Below, piece after piece: positions 17,040-25,800 of a stretch of 57,411 nucleotides of DNA (positions are counted from its first letter, which is position 1; every line of letters begins with the position of its first letter). The translations under genes were made by a program, and so were the position numbers. Under the pieces are notes generated by a model. That model made no database searches, was not told the origin of the DNA, and saw nothing but the letters and a program-made list of their open reading frames with translations. Where the stretch lies: assembly GCF_001514235.1 (NCBI RefSeq), contig NZ_KQ948946.1, positions 1-57,411 of the forward strand. Direction: 5' to 3'. The stretch comes from Streptomyces caeruleatus (GTDB lineage: Bacteria > Actinomycetota > Actinomycetes > Streptomycetales > Streptomycetaceae).

Positions 17040-18104
17040 ATGTCTGAGACAACTGGTGCCAGCTACGCAGCCGCGGGCGTCGACATCGAAGCGGGCGACC
17101 GCGCGGTCGAGCTGATGAAGGAGTGGGTGAAGAAGACCCAGCGCCCCGAGGTCCTCGGCGGCCTCGGCGGTTTCGCCGGCCTCTTCGACGCCTCCGCCCT
17201 CAAGCGCTACGAGCGTCCCCTCCTCGCCTCCGCCACCGACGGCGTCGGCACCAAGGTCGACATCGCCCGCCAGCTGGGCGTCTACGACACCATCGGCCAC
17301 GACCTGGTCGCGATGGTCATGGACGACATCGTGGTGTGCGGCGCCGAGCCGCTGTTCATGACCGACTACATCTGCGTCGGCAAGGTCCACCCCGAGCGCG
17401 TCGCCGCCATCGTCAAGGGCATCGCCGAGGGCTGTGTCCTCGCCGGCTGCGCCCTGGTGGGCGGCGAGACGGCCGAGCACCCGGGTCTGCTGGGCGAGGA
17501 CGACTTCGACGTCGCCGGCGCCGGTACGGGTGTCGTGGAGGCCGACCGGCTGCTGGGCCCGGATCGCATCCGTAAGGGTGACGCGGTGATCGCCATGGCG
17601 GCGTCCGGCCTTCACTCGAACGGGTACTCGCTGGTCCGCCACGTCCTGCTGAACCAGGCCGGCCTCGCCCTGGACACGCGGATCGACGACCTCGGCCGCA
17701 CCCTCGGCGAGGAGCTGCTGGAGCCGACGAAGATCTACTCGCTGGACTGTCTGGCCCTCACCCGCACCACGGACGTCCACGCCTACAGCCATGTCACGGG
17801 CGGCGGTCTGGCCGCCAACCTGGCCCGGGTGATCCCGGACGGCCTCCACGCGATCGTCGACCGCACCACCTGGACCCCGGCCCCGATCTTCGACCTCGTC
17901 GGCAGGACGGGGCAGGTCGAGCGCCTGGAGCTGGAGAAGACCCTGAACATGGGCGTCGGCATGATCGCCATCGTCCCTGAGGAGTCCACGGACGCGGCCC
18001 TGGCGACCCTGGCCGACCGCGGGGTCGAGGCATGGGTAGCCGGAGAGATCACGGACCGCGGCGACCGTGCGACCGGCGCGGAGCTGGTGGGCGACTACGC
18101 CTGA
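17040..18104 (+). CDS. purM: Phosphoribosylformylglycinamidine cyclo-ligase (AIR synthetase)
   Basis: PurM (354 aa) closes the imidazole ring, converting FGAM to AIR with ATP. It shows the family motifs LLASATDGVGTKVDIA, GHDLVAMVMDDIVVCGAEP and GGETAEHPG, with HVTGGGLAANLARV near the C-terminus. Its homology to PurL halves is expected. It lies 48 bp after purF on the same strand and is followed by a hairpin. Confidence 0.97.
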   Translation: MSETTGASYAAAGVDIEAGDRAVELMKEWVKKTQRPEVLGGLGGFAGLFDASALKRYERPLLASATDGVGTKVDIARQLGVYDTIGHDLVAMVMDDIVVCGAEPLFMTDYICVGKVHPERVAAIVKGIAEGCVLAGCALVGGETAEHPGLLGEDDFDVAGAGTGVVEADRLLGPDRIRKGDAVIAMAASGLHSNGYSLVRHVLLNQAGLALDTRIDDLGRTLGEELLEPTKIYSLDCLALTRTTDVHAYSHVTGGGLAANLARVIPDGLHAIVDRTTWTPAPIFDLVGRTGQVERLELEKTLNMGVGMIAIVPEESTDAALATLADRGVEAWVAGEITDRGDRATGAELVGDYA

Positions 18105-18126
18105 AACCAGCCCCTCCGGCCAGAAC

Positions 18127-18152
18127 CAGCCCCTCCGGTTTCTGAGGGGCTG
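18127..18152 (+). terminator. Terminator after purFM
   Basis: CAGCCCCTC (18127-18135) pairs with GAGGGGCTG (18144-18152) around an 8-nt loop. The left arm lies in a duplicated 15-bp unit, AACCAGCCCCTCCGG, whose first copy is just upstream at 18106-18119 or so. Confidence 0.65.
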
Positions 18153-18244
18153 GGGCCGGGGCGGGGCCCCGCGACAGCAGCACAAAACCCGGTCCGGCGC
18201 ATCTGCACCGGACCGGGAGGAGCACGGCTAGGCTGCCGCGGGCA

Positions 18245-18505
18245 TCAAGCGCCGCGGCGTCGTTGCGACGTGGGACCGGACTCGTCGTCCTCGTCGTCCT
18301 CATCGTCGTCGTTGTAGAGATCCGCGTACTGGGCGTACGGGTCGTCTTCTTCTTCGTCGTCCTCGAACGGCTCGCCGTTCGGCGGTTGGCTCGAAGTCGA
18401 AGCGCCCAGCTCGTTGGCCAGACGCGACAGGTCAGTCCCGCCGCTGTTGTACTTCAGCTGGCGGGCGACCTTCGTCTGCTTGGCCTTGGCCCGGCCGCGC
18501 CCCAT
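18245..18505 (-). CDS. DUF3073 family protein
   Basis: This 86-aa protein starts MGRGRAKAKQTKVARQLKY, the conserved basic N-terminus of DUF3073 proteins of actinobacteria, and has an extremely acidic C-terminal half (runs of Asp/Glu with YAQYADLYNDD). The ATG at 18505 is chosen to match this conserved start; the frame is open 19 codons further. The strongly polar charge split suggests a nucleic-acid- or ribosome-associated role, but no function is established. It is convergent with purM. Confidence 0.85.
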   Translation of the reverse strand: MGRGRAKAKQTKVARQLKYNSGGTDLSRLANELGASTSSQPPNGEPFEDDEEEDDPYAQYADLYNDDDEDDEDDESGPTSQRRRGA

Positions 18506-18727
18506 GGCTCGACCCCCTCGGTGACGGGGCTCGACGGCCCCAGAGTCTTGACACGCGTTCATGATCTAGAACGGGCTCTCCTCGGAGAGACCGGTCCGTA
18601 GGGCTTCCACGGTACCTGAGCCCGCGCCCATACGGTACGTCGCCCGCAGCACGCGCGTGTGCACAGGACCTTCGAGGTGCCCCGTCCTCGCTGGTCAACC
18701 GCGATTTTAACCACTTATCGGCGGTCG

Positions 18728-18774
18728 ACCCGCCGGTAGAAGTGAGAGTTCTCTCCAACAGCCCACCGGCGGGT
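18728..18774 (-). terminator. Inverted repeat downstream of vdh
   Basis: ACCCGCCGGT (18728-18737) and ACCGGCGGGT (18765-18774) are perfect 10-bp arms around 27 nt, within which GAGAG and CTCTC can form a smaller inner stem. The element lies 50-100 bp past the vdh stop, so it probably ends the vdh transcript. The rest of the 319-bp gap (18506-18824) holds the DUF3073 promoter region and shows no gene. Confidence 0.45.
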
Positions 18775-18824
18775 ACCTGCCAAACCCCTGTTTGGGGTGA
18801 TCTTCGGCCGACGGCGCGCCCGGA

Positions 18825-19913
18825 TCAGTGCGCCCCGCGGGCCTCCGCCATCCGCTGCTCGGCGATCCGGTCGGCCGCGGCGGCCGGCGGAATCCCATCC
18901 GTCTTCGCACGTGCGAATATGGCCAGCGTGGTGTCGTAGATCTTCGCGGCCTTCGCCTTGCACCGGTCGAAGTCGAAGCCGTGCAGTTCGTCGGCGACCT
19001 GGATGACACCGCCGGCGTTCACCACGTAGTCGGGCGCGTAGAGGATGCCGCGGTCCGCGAGGTCCTTCTCGACGCCCGGGTGGGCGAGCTGGTTGTTGGC
19101 CGCGCCGCAGACCACCTTCGCGGTGAGCGCGGGCACGGTGTCGTCGTTCAGGGCGCCGCCGAGCGCGCAGGGGGCGTAGATGTCGAGGTTCTCGACGCGG
19201 ATCAGGGTCGCGGTGTCGGCGACGGCCCGTACGCCCGTCGGGTGCGCGGCGAGGATCCGGCCCACGGCCTCCTCGCGCACGTCCGTGATGACGACCTCGG
19301 CGCCCTCCGCCCGCAGGTGCTCCACCAGGTGGTGGCCGACCTTGCCGACGCCGGCGATGCCGACGGTGCGGCCGCGCAGCGAGGGGTCGCCCCACTGGTG
19401 CTGGGCGGAGGCGCGCATGCCCTGGTAGACGCCGTAGGCGGTAAGCACGGAGGAGTCGCCCGCGCCGCCGTTCTCGGGGGAGCGCCCGGTCGTCCAGCGG
19501 CACTCGCGCGCCACGACGTCCATGTCGGCGACATACGTACCGACGTCGCACGCGGTGACGTAGCGGCCGCCCAGGGAGGCGACGAACCGGCCGTAGGCCA
19601 GCAGCAGCTCCTCGGACTTGATCTTCTCCGGGTCCCCGATGATCACGGCCTTGCCGCCGCCGTGATCGAGTCCGGCCATGGCGTTCTTGTACGACATCCC
19701 GCGCGCGAGGTTCAGCGCGTCGGCGACGGCCTCGTCCTCGGTCGCGTACGGGTAGAAGCGCGTACCGCCGAGGGCCGGGCCCAGGGCGGTGGAGTGGATG
19801 GCGATGACGGCCTTGAGGCCGCTGGCGCGGTCCTGACAGAGCACGACTTGCTCATGACCCCCCTGGTCCGAGTGGAACAGGGTGTGCAGGACGCCGTGTG
19901 TTACGTCGGTCAC
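18825..19913 (-). CDS. vdh: Valine (branched-chain amino acid) dehydrogenase
   Basis: The 362-aa protein belongs to the Glu/Leu/Phe/Val dehydrogenases, which oxidatively deaminate amino acids with NAD. It has the N-terminal catalytic region (LGPALGGTRFYPY, SYKNAMAGLDHGGGKAV with the catalytic lysines) and an NAD-binding Rossmann segment (GIAGVGKVGHHL), then CGAANNQLAHPG and the C-terminal APDYVVNAGGVI. The location between DUF3073 and bldC fits vdh, which in Streptomyces supplies branched-chain acyl-CoA precursors for polyketides. It is transcribed away from the next gene. Confidence 0.93.
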   Translation of the reverse strand: MTDVTHGVLHTLFHSDQGGHEQVVLCQDRASGLKAVIAIHSTALGPALGGTRFYPYATEDEAVADALNLARGMSYKNAMAGLDHGGGKAVIIGDPEKIKSEELLLAYGRFVASLGGRYVTACDVGTYVADMDVVARECRWTTGRSPENGGAGDSSVLTAYGVYQGMRASAQHQWGDPSLRGRTVGIAGVGKVGHHLVEHLRAEGAEVVITDVREEAVGRILAAHPTGVRAVADTATLIRVENLDIYAPCALGGALNDDTVPALTAKVVCGAANNQLAHPGVEKDLADRGILYAPDYVVNAGGVIQVADELHGFDFDRCKAKAAKIYDTTLAIFARAKTDGIPPAAAADRIAEQRMAEARGAH

Positions 19914-20134
19914 TGTGGTGACTCCTGAGTACTGGCGGCGATTGGAGCGGAGCTCCCGTACGGGTGGCGGGGGCTGTGAGCATGAGATTAGACCCGTTGG
20001 CGCCCGTCCATCCCGCAGTGCTCAGGATCACCTACGCGCGGAGTACGGCCGTGCGACGATTTGCATAGTTTTCCCGCATGTTTGTGAGCGGGTTCCGCGG
20101 GTTTTCCTGGCAGAGGGCGGGGGAGAGAGCAGGC

Positions 20135-20977
20135 GTGCCCAAGGTGTCCTCGGTGATCGTCCCGTACGCGACCTATCTGCGCGTCTACGAGCCACTGGCC
20201 GCCTTCCCGGAACCGGAGCGCGACCACTGGGCCCGCTACGCCCGCCGCGCCGACCGCCCGTCCTACCAGGACGAACTGCGCCGCTCACTGGCCGACTTGC
20301 TGCCCACCCCGCCCGTCGCGGTGCCGGTCCAGGAGAGCGCCGACGCCTTCGTGGCCGAGGTCGACGGGGTGCTGTGCGTGTGCCCGTGGCGCACCCGGCT
20401 GCGTGGCTGGCAGGCGCTCGGCGAGCTGGGCGACGAGCTGCCCAAGCCGGTCCTGGACGCGGTGCTGCCGGAGGTCGTACGGCGTCAGGCGGCCCAGGAC
20501 TACGAGCGCTGGCTGGCCCGCAACCCGGACGCCCGGCCCTGGATCCGCACCTCGACCTGGCAGGTGCCGCTGCACTGGTTCGTGCTGGTGTCCGACGAGG
20601 AGCGGCGGTTCGACAAGGGCTCGGGCGACATCCCCCCGATGCTGCGCTACCGCACACCCATGGTGGAGGCGCGGCGGCGCGTGGCGCGGGCCCTGCGGAC
20701 CCTGAAGGACGCCATCGACGAGGGGCCGCTCATCGACGGTCTGCTGGACGTCGGGCGCTGGCTGGAGGAGTTCCACCCGCGGTCCCTGGTCGAGCTGGAC
20801 TACGGCGGCCTGGTGCACACCCTGCCCGCCGGCGAGCTGGAGGACGACCACTCGGCCGCCGATGTGACCCACGGCATCGACGCGCTCAGGCGGGGCGACG
20901 CAGAGGCCGCCGGGGAGGCCTACGGGCGGCTGGTGGAGCGGTGGCGGTCGGTGCGGGACCGGCGTTCGGCGAACTGA
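20135..20977 (+). CDS. Conserved hypothetical protein
   Basis: This 280-residue protein starts at the GTG at 20135 (MPKVSSVIVPYATYLRVYEPL), preceded by GGGGGAGAGAGCAG; the ATG at 20078 would add 19 residues with little coding character. It has no signal peptide or membrane segment. It contains a Trp-rich middle (WQALGELGDELPKPVLDAV, RPWIRTSTWQVPLHWFVLV) and an acidic C-terminal part. It is conserved beside vdh and bldC in Streptomyces as far as I recall, but I cannot name a function. Confidence 0.8.
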   Translation: MPKVSSVIVPYATYLRVYEPLAAFPEPERDHWARYARRADRPSYQDELRRSLADLLPTPPVAVPVQESADAFVAEVDGVLCVCPWRTRLRGWQALGELGDELPKPVLDAVLPEVVRRQAAQDYERWLARNPDARPWIRTSTWQVPLHWFVLVSDEERRFDKGSGDIPPMLRYRTPMVEARRRVARALRTLKDAIDEGPLIDGLLDVGRWLEEFHPRSLVELDYGGLVHTLPAGELEDDHSAADVTHGIDALRRGDAEAAGEAYGRLVERWRSVRDRRSAN

Positions 20978-21048
20978 GCCGGCCGGTGTGACCCACGGCA
21001 CGGCGAGGCCTGTGATCTGACGCACTGTGTGACGTAACGAACTGGCGT

Positions 21049-21108
21049 TTGACGAGACGCCCGTTTTGGGGTTTCGTGCTCGCTCTGGGGTTCCTGATGT
21101 CTCGTCAA
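21049..21108. other. Spaced inverted repeat, TTGACGAGAC / GTCTCGTCAA
   Basis: Perfect 10-bp arms at 21049-21058 and 21099-21108 are separated by 40 bp, in the 577-bp region between the hypothetical gene and bldC (20978-21554). They could pair as an extended RNA stem at the 3' end of the upstream transcript or be two inverted protein-binding sites. Confidence 0.4.
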
Positions 21109-21290
21109 CAAGGGACGTAGAACCCGATACGGGCGTATGCGTCAAGACTGCTTCAACGCGCGTAAGCGTGACGGACCGCACGTACGCGGCTCTTGCGCCC
21201 CTAACCCCCCCTCGTGCCAAAATAGGACAAGGAGTCCGGGGAGGACTCCATCTCGACATTGCACGCTTTGGGGGGTCTTGGGACTCCTGC

Positions 21291-21321
21291 ACGCCACTGT
21301 GACTGATCGTCACAGTGGCGT
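21291..21321. promoter_or_regulatory. Perfect 13-bp-arm palindrome upstream of bldC
   Basis: ACGCCACTGTGAC and GTCACAGTGGCGT are exact complements around the 5-nt spacer TGATC, about 235 bp before the bldC start. There is no U-tract on either side. It is either a strong operator, an unusually stable RNA stem or a terminator for upstream transcription. A short frame ending in LADAAGQMV passes through the same region (stop at 21421) but I do not call it as a gene. Confidence 0.5.
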
Positions 21322-21516
21322 GACTGTCCGCTATGGCATGGTCCATCGGCATCCGTCGCTGATGAACACCTGGGAGGGCAATTCCATCGGTTTGGCCGAC
21401 GCGGCTGGACAGATGGTGTAGTTGTAGTGCCGAGGACAAGCCGTTCGTCCTATAACCGACTCGACTCGCGTCCGCCATTTCGGGCAACGCGGGTCAAGGT
21501 GCAGAATTTAGAGGAA

Positions 21517-21538
21517 AGAACCGAGAAGGTTCGGTTCT
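21517..21538 (+). promoter_or_regulatory. Leader hairpin just before the bldC ribosome-binding site
   Basis: AGAACCGA (21517-21524) and TCGGTTCT (21531-21538) are perfect 8-bp arms around GAAGGT, ending three bases before CGAGGAGG, the bldC Shine-Dalgarno sequence (21541-21548). If transcribed, this stem would stand next to the ribosome-binding site. Confidence 0.45.
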
Positions 21539-21554
21539 CCCGAGGAGGCCGCTC

Positions 21555-21761
21555 ATGACCGCTCGCACCCCTGATGCCGAGCCGCTGCTGACCCCGGCTG
21601 AGGTCGCCACGATGTTCCGCGTGGACCCCAAGACGGTCACGCGGTGGGCGAAGGCCGGGAAGCTTACTTCCATCCGTACGCTCGGCGGACACCGCCGCTA
21701 CCGCGAGGCTGAGGTCCGCGCACTGCTCGCGGGCATCCCGCAGCAGCGCAGCGAGGCCTGA
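21555..21761 (+). CDS. bldC: Developmental regulator BldC (MerR-like HTH)
   Basis: The 68-residue protein (TPAEVATMFRVDPKTVTRWAKAG, then TLGGHRRYREAEVRALL) matches my memory of Streptomyces BldC over its whole length. BldC is a small MerR-type helix-turn-helix protein that binds direct repeats head-to-tail and delays the onset of sporulation by repressing developmental genes. It has no effector domain. A strong GAGGAGG precedes the ATG. It has a long 5' region with palindromes and is followed by a textbook terminator. The neighbours vdh and hrpA agree with this identification. Confidence 0.97.
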   Translation: MTARTPDAEPLLTPAEVATMFRVDPKTVTRWAKAGKLTSIRTLGGHRRYREAEVRALLAGIPQQRSEA

Positions 21762-21906
21762 ACAACTCCATAACCGGGCAAAACGGCAGTTCCCCCAACT
21801 CGCCGCGGCGCCCGAACCCTAGCTCCAAGCGACGCGGGTTCTGCCCCAACAGAGCCCACGCCCGAGCCGTCAGAGCTCTTCAGGCACGCAACGAGGGTGC
21901 GTCGTC

Positions 21907-21945
21907 GATCGCGCTGGACTCCGCCGAGTCCAGCGCGATCTTTTT
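21907..21945 (+). terminator. Strong intrinsic terminator after bldC
   Basis: GATCGCGCTGGACTC (21907-21921) pairs perfectly with GAGTCCAGCGCGATC (21926-21940) around a 4-nt loop and is followed by TTTTT. It is the clearest rho-independent terminator in the window. The rest of 21762-22124 shows no other gene; 22080-22110 is unusually AT-rich and may hold a promoter. Confidence 0.92.
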
Positions 21946-22124
21946 GTGCGCGGGATGTGTGCCGGCAGGCCGACCTGTGGGTGGCCTCGTCGGAGCCTGG
22001 GGAGGGGTGTCGAATCTCCTGTGGACCCGCCCCGGGGTGTCACTGAGTGTGCGCCGGAGGATGCCTAGAAGCTGGTGCAATTGCACATATTAAATTGACC
22101 AGTTGTAGGCAGGGTGTAAGTACC

Positions 22125-22304
22125 GTGATTCCGGAAACTCATGCGGTGACACCCGTCACATCACGCGGTGCTTGTTGCCCGTGGGCTCGGTGCGCTAAGG
22201 AGGCCTGCTTGATCCAGCAGCCCATGCCAGAGCGGGAGTTGACGTTGGTACCGGGCACGGTCACGGCCGCGGTCACGCCGTGGACGTGGCCTCGTCCTTG
22301 CTGA
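22125..22304 (+). CDS. Possible small Cys-containing protein
   Basis: From a GTG at 22125 a 59-residue frame reads MIPETHAVTPVTSRG, then CCPWARCAKEAC and an ELTLVPGTVTAAVTP segment. The Cys pattern and the AT-rich sequence before it suggest a real small gene. No clear ribosome-binding site is present for this start; AAGGAGG occurs inside the frame before a TTG at about 22209, so a shorter product is also possible. It overlaps the convergent DUF6274 gene by about 30 bp. Conservation would decide. Confidence 0.35.
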   Translation: MIPETHAVTPVTSRGACCPWARCAKEACLIQQPMPERELTLVPGTVTAAVTPWTWPRPC

Positions 22305-22476
22305 CGTCGTCGGGCGCCGTGGGCGCCGGGTTGCTGCTCCGCGGGGCGGAGTCCATCGCCAGCCGCAGCAGACGGTGGCAGATCGGGCAGTGGCGGGTGA
22401 GATGTCGGTAAGAGGCGGCGGCTGCCAGGTGCGCGCGGAGCAACGCCCGCGTCTCGTGCCTAGTCGATGCCGCCAT
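22273..22476 (-). CDS. DUF6274-like small protein
   Basis: This 67-aa protein begins MAASTRHETRALLRAHLAA and has CPICHRLLRLAM in the middle, a single CxxC with nearby His residues that could hold a metal. I associate this sequence with the Streptomyces-specific family DUF6274. The ATG at 22476 is preferred because the upstream extension is Arg/His-rich and non-coding in character. No function is known. Confidence 0.7.
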   Translation of the reverse strand: MAASTRHETRALLRAHLAAAASYRHLTRHCPICHRLLRLAMDSAPRSSNPAPTAPDDVSKDEATSTA

Positions 22477-22632
22477 ACGCCACCTCCGAGGGGGCCACAC
22501 CGGGAAGGGCCCTGGTTTCTGGGTACCGAGCGAATGTGACGCCGTCAAGGTGGCGTGGTGGCTCCGCCGGTTACGCCGGCCATGTCGATCACGCCGGTTC
22601 CTGGGCACCCGGCACCGCGGCCGGACAAGAAG

Positions 22633-22664
22633 AAGGCCCGCGTCCCCAAGGGGATGCGGGCCTT
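22633..22664 (-). terminator. Terminator of tRNA-Asp
   Basis: AAGGCCCGC (22633-22641) and GCGGGCCTT (22656-22664), extended inwards by GTCCCC/GGGGAT, form a hairpin followed on the minus strand by TCTTCTTG, just past the tRNA-Asp 3' end. Confidence 0.8.
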
Positions 22665-22674
22665 ACTCTCACTG

Positions 22675-22749
22675 CGGTCCTGACGGGATTTGAACCCGCG
22701 GCCTCCACCTTGACAGGGTGGCGAGCACTCCAAACTGCTCCACAGGACC
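22675..22749 (-). tRNA. tRNA-Asp(GTC)
   Basis: The cloverleaf starts GGTCCTG, with anticodon loop CTGTCAA (anticodon GTC) and T-arm GCGGGTTCAAATCCCG. The acceptor pairs are perfect. It is identical over its length to the second tRNA-Asp copy at 27.0 kb, and the two flank hrpA in the same orientation. Confidence 0.95.
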
Positions 22750-22843
22750 AGGTTTCGCGGCGCTATTCGTGCGTTGCGCTGCGAGAAGAGACTGTACAGG
22801 AGGGTGAGCCCCCGGGTCGAACTCACCCAGCGTGCACGCCTGG

Positions 22844-25800
22844 TCACGGCGCCAGCGAGTCGATCGTCTTCACGATCCGCTTGTCGGAGACCGGGTACGC
22901 CGTGCCGAGCGCGTGGGCGAAGTAGCTGACCCGGAGCTCCTCCAGCATCCAGCGGACGTCCAGGACCTGCTGCGGGACCGGGCGGCCCTGCGGCATCTGC
23001 TCCAGGAGCCAGGCGTACTCGTCCTGCATCTCGTGGACCTTCTCCATACGGGTGGTGTCCCGCTGGACGTTGGTCGGCATCTGCTGGAGCCGGCGGTCCA
23101 CCGCGATCAGGTAGCGCATCAGGTCGGGCAGCCGGCGCAGCCCGGCCGTCGTCACGAAACCGGGCCGCACGAGGGCGTCCAGCTGCTTGCGTACGTCCGT
23201 GAGGTTGGCGAGCAGGACAGGGCTGCGTACGGCCTTCAGACGGCGCTCGGCGGCCTGCCAGGCGGCGAGTACCTGCTGCACCTGGCCCACCGTACGGACC
23301 GTCGTGTCGACGATCTCGGCGCGCACCTTGTCGTACAGCTTGCGGTACGACTCCTCGTCCCAGGCCGGCCCGCCGAAGTCACCGATCAGCTTGTCCGCCG
23401 CGGCCATCGCGCAGTCGTCGAAGAGGGCCTGGATCGAGCCGTGCGGGTTGGCGGACAGGGCCAGCTTCTGGGCGTTCGTCAGCTTCTCGGACGCGAACTT
23501 CGCAGGGTTGACCGGGATGTTGCGCAGGATCAGCCGGCGCGTGCCCTTCCACATCGCCTGCTGCTGCTCCGCCTCGGTGTCGAAGAGGCGTACGGAGACC
23601 GTGTCGCCGTCGTCCACCAGCGCCGGGTACGCCTTGACCGGCTGGCCGGCGCGGCGGGTCTCGAAGACGCGGGTGAGGGCGCCGATGGTCCAGTCGGTCA
23701 GGCCCGCGCGCTCCAGGGACTCGCCGCCCTGGCGGGACGCGGTGGCCGCGGCGGCCTGGGAGAGGGCCTTGCGCGCCTTCGGCTTCAGGCGGAGCTTCAG
23801 CGCCTCCAGGTCCTTGTCCTCGGCCAGCTTGCGACGCCGTTCGTCCACGATCCGGAAGGTGATGCGCAGATGGTCCGGAACCTTCGACCAGTCGAAGTCG
23901 TCGGCGGTGAACGGGACGCCGACCATGCGCTTCAGCTCGCGGGCCATGGTCACGGCCAGGGGTTCCTGGAGCGGCACGGCCGTGTCCAGGAAGCGCTTGG
24001 CGAAGTTCGGCGCCGGCACGTAGTGACGGCGGATCGGCTTCGGCAGGGAACGGATCAGCTCCGTCACCAACTCCTCGCGCAGACCCGGGATCTGCCAGTC
24101 GAAGCCCTCGTCCGTGACCTGGTTGAGGACCTGGAGCGGGATGTGGACGGTCACGCCGTCGGCGTCCGCGCCCGGCTCGAACTGGTACGTCACCCGGAAC
24201 TTCAGCGCACCCTGCCGCCAGGAGTCCGGATAGTCGGCCTTGGTGACCGCCTCCGCCGACTCCCGGATGAGCATCTCGCGCTCGAAGTCCAGGAACTCCG
24301 GCTGCTCGTGCCGCTTGTGCTTCCACCAGGAGTCGAAGTGCGCGCCGGAGACGACGTGCTCCGGGACCTTCTCGTCGTAGAAGTCGAACAGCGTCTCGTC
24401 GTCGACCACGATGTCCCGGCGCCGGGCCCGGTGCTCCAACTCCTCGACCTCGCTGAGGAGTCTGCGGTTGTCGGCGAAGAACTTGTGGTGGGTGCGCCAG
24501 TCGCCCTCGACCAGGGCGTTGCGGATGAACAGCTCGCGGCTGACCTCCGGGTCGATCCGGCCGTAGTTCACCTTGCGCTGGGCGATGATCGGTACGCCGT
24601 ACAGCGTGACCTTCTCGTACGCCATCACCGCCGCCTGGTCCTTCTCCCAGTGCGGTTCGCTGTACGTCCGCTTCAGCAGGTGCTCGGCGAGCGGCTCGAC
24701 CCACTCCGGCTCGATCTTCGCGTTGACCCGGGCCCACAGGCGGGAGGTCTCGACGAGCTCGGCGGACATCACGAAGCGCGGGGGCTTCTTGAAGAGGGCC
24801 GAGCCGGGGAAGATCGCGAACTTGGCGCTGCGGGCGCCCAGGTACTCGTTCTTCGCGCCGTCCTTCACGTCCTTCATGCCGATGTGCGAGAGGAGGCCGG
24901 CGAGGAGGGAGAGATGGATGCGGTCGCCGGCCGCGTCCTCCTCGTTGAGATGGATGCCCATCTGCTTGGCGACCGTGCGGAGCTGGGTGTAGATGTCCTG
25001 CCATTCGCGGATGCGCAGGAAGTTCAGGTACTCCTGCTTGCACATCCGGCGGAACGACGACGAGCCGCGCTCGCGCTGCTGCTCGCGGACGTATCGCCAC
25101 AGGTTGAGATACGCGAGGAAGTCGCTCGTCTCGTCCTTGAAGCGGGCGTGCTGCTGGTCGGCCTGGGCCTGCTTGTCGGCCGGGCGCTCACGCGGATCCT
25201 GGATGGAGAGCGCGGCCGCTATGACCATGACCTCGCGGACACAGCCGTTCTTGTCGGCCTCCAGGACCATCCGGGCCAGGCGCGGGTCGACGGGCAGCTG
25301 AGCGAGCTTGCGGCCGGTCTGCGTGAGCCGCTTGCGTACGTCCTTCTCGGCCGGGTCGATCGCGCCGAGTTCCTGGAGCAGCTGGACGCCGTCGCGGATG
25401 TTGCGGTGGTCCGGCGGGTCGATGAAGGGGAACTTCTCGATGTCGCCGAGGCCGGCCGCGGTCATCTGGAGGATGACGGAGGCGAGGTTCGTCCGGAGGA
25501 TCTCCGCGTCCGTGAACTCCGGGCGGGCGACGAAGTCGTCCTCGGAGTAGAGCCGGATGCAGATACCGTCGCTGGTCCGGCCGCAGCGGCCCTTGCGCTG
25601 GTTGGCGCTGGCCTGGGAGATCGGCTCGATGGGCAGCCGCTGGACCTTGGTGCGGTGGCTGTAGCGGCTGATGCGGGCGAAGCCGGGGTCGATGACGTAC
25701 TTGATGCCCGGGACGGTCAGCGACGTCTCGGCGACATTGGTCGCCAGAACGATCCTTCGGCCGGTGTGCGGCTGGAAGACGCGGTGCTGCTCGGCGTGCG

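Noticed and set aside
21137..21421. 94-codon frame upstream of bldC
   Set aside because: It runs through the palindrome and has poor codon use; only the last ~20 codons look protein-like, which is not enough for a call.
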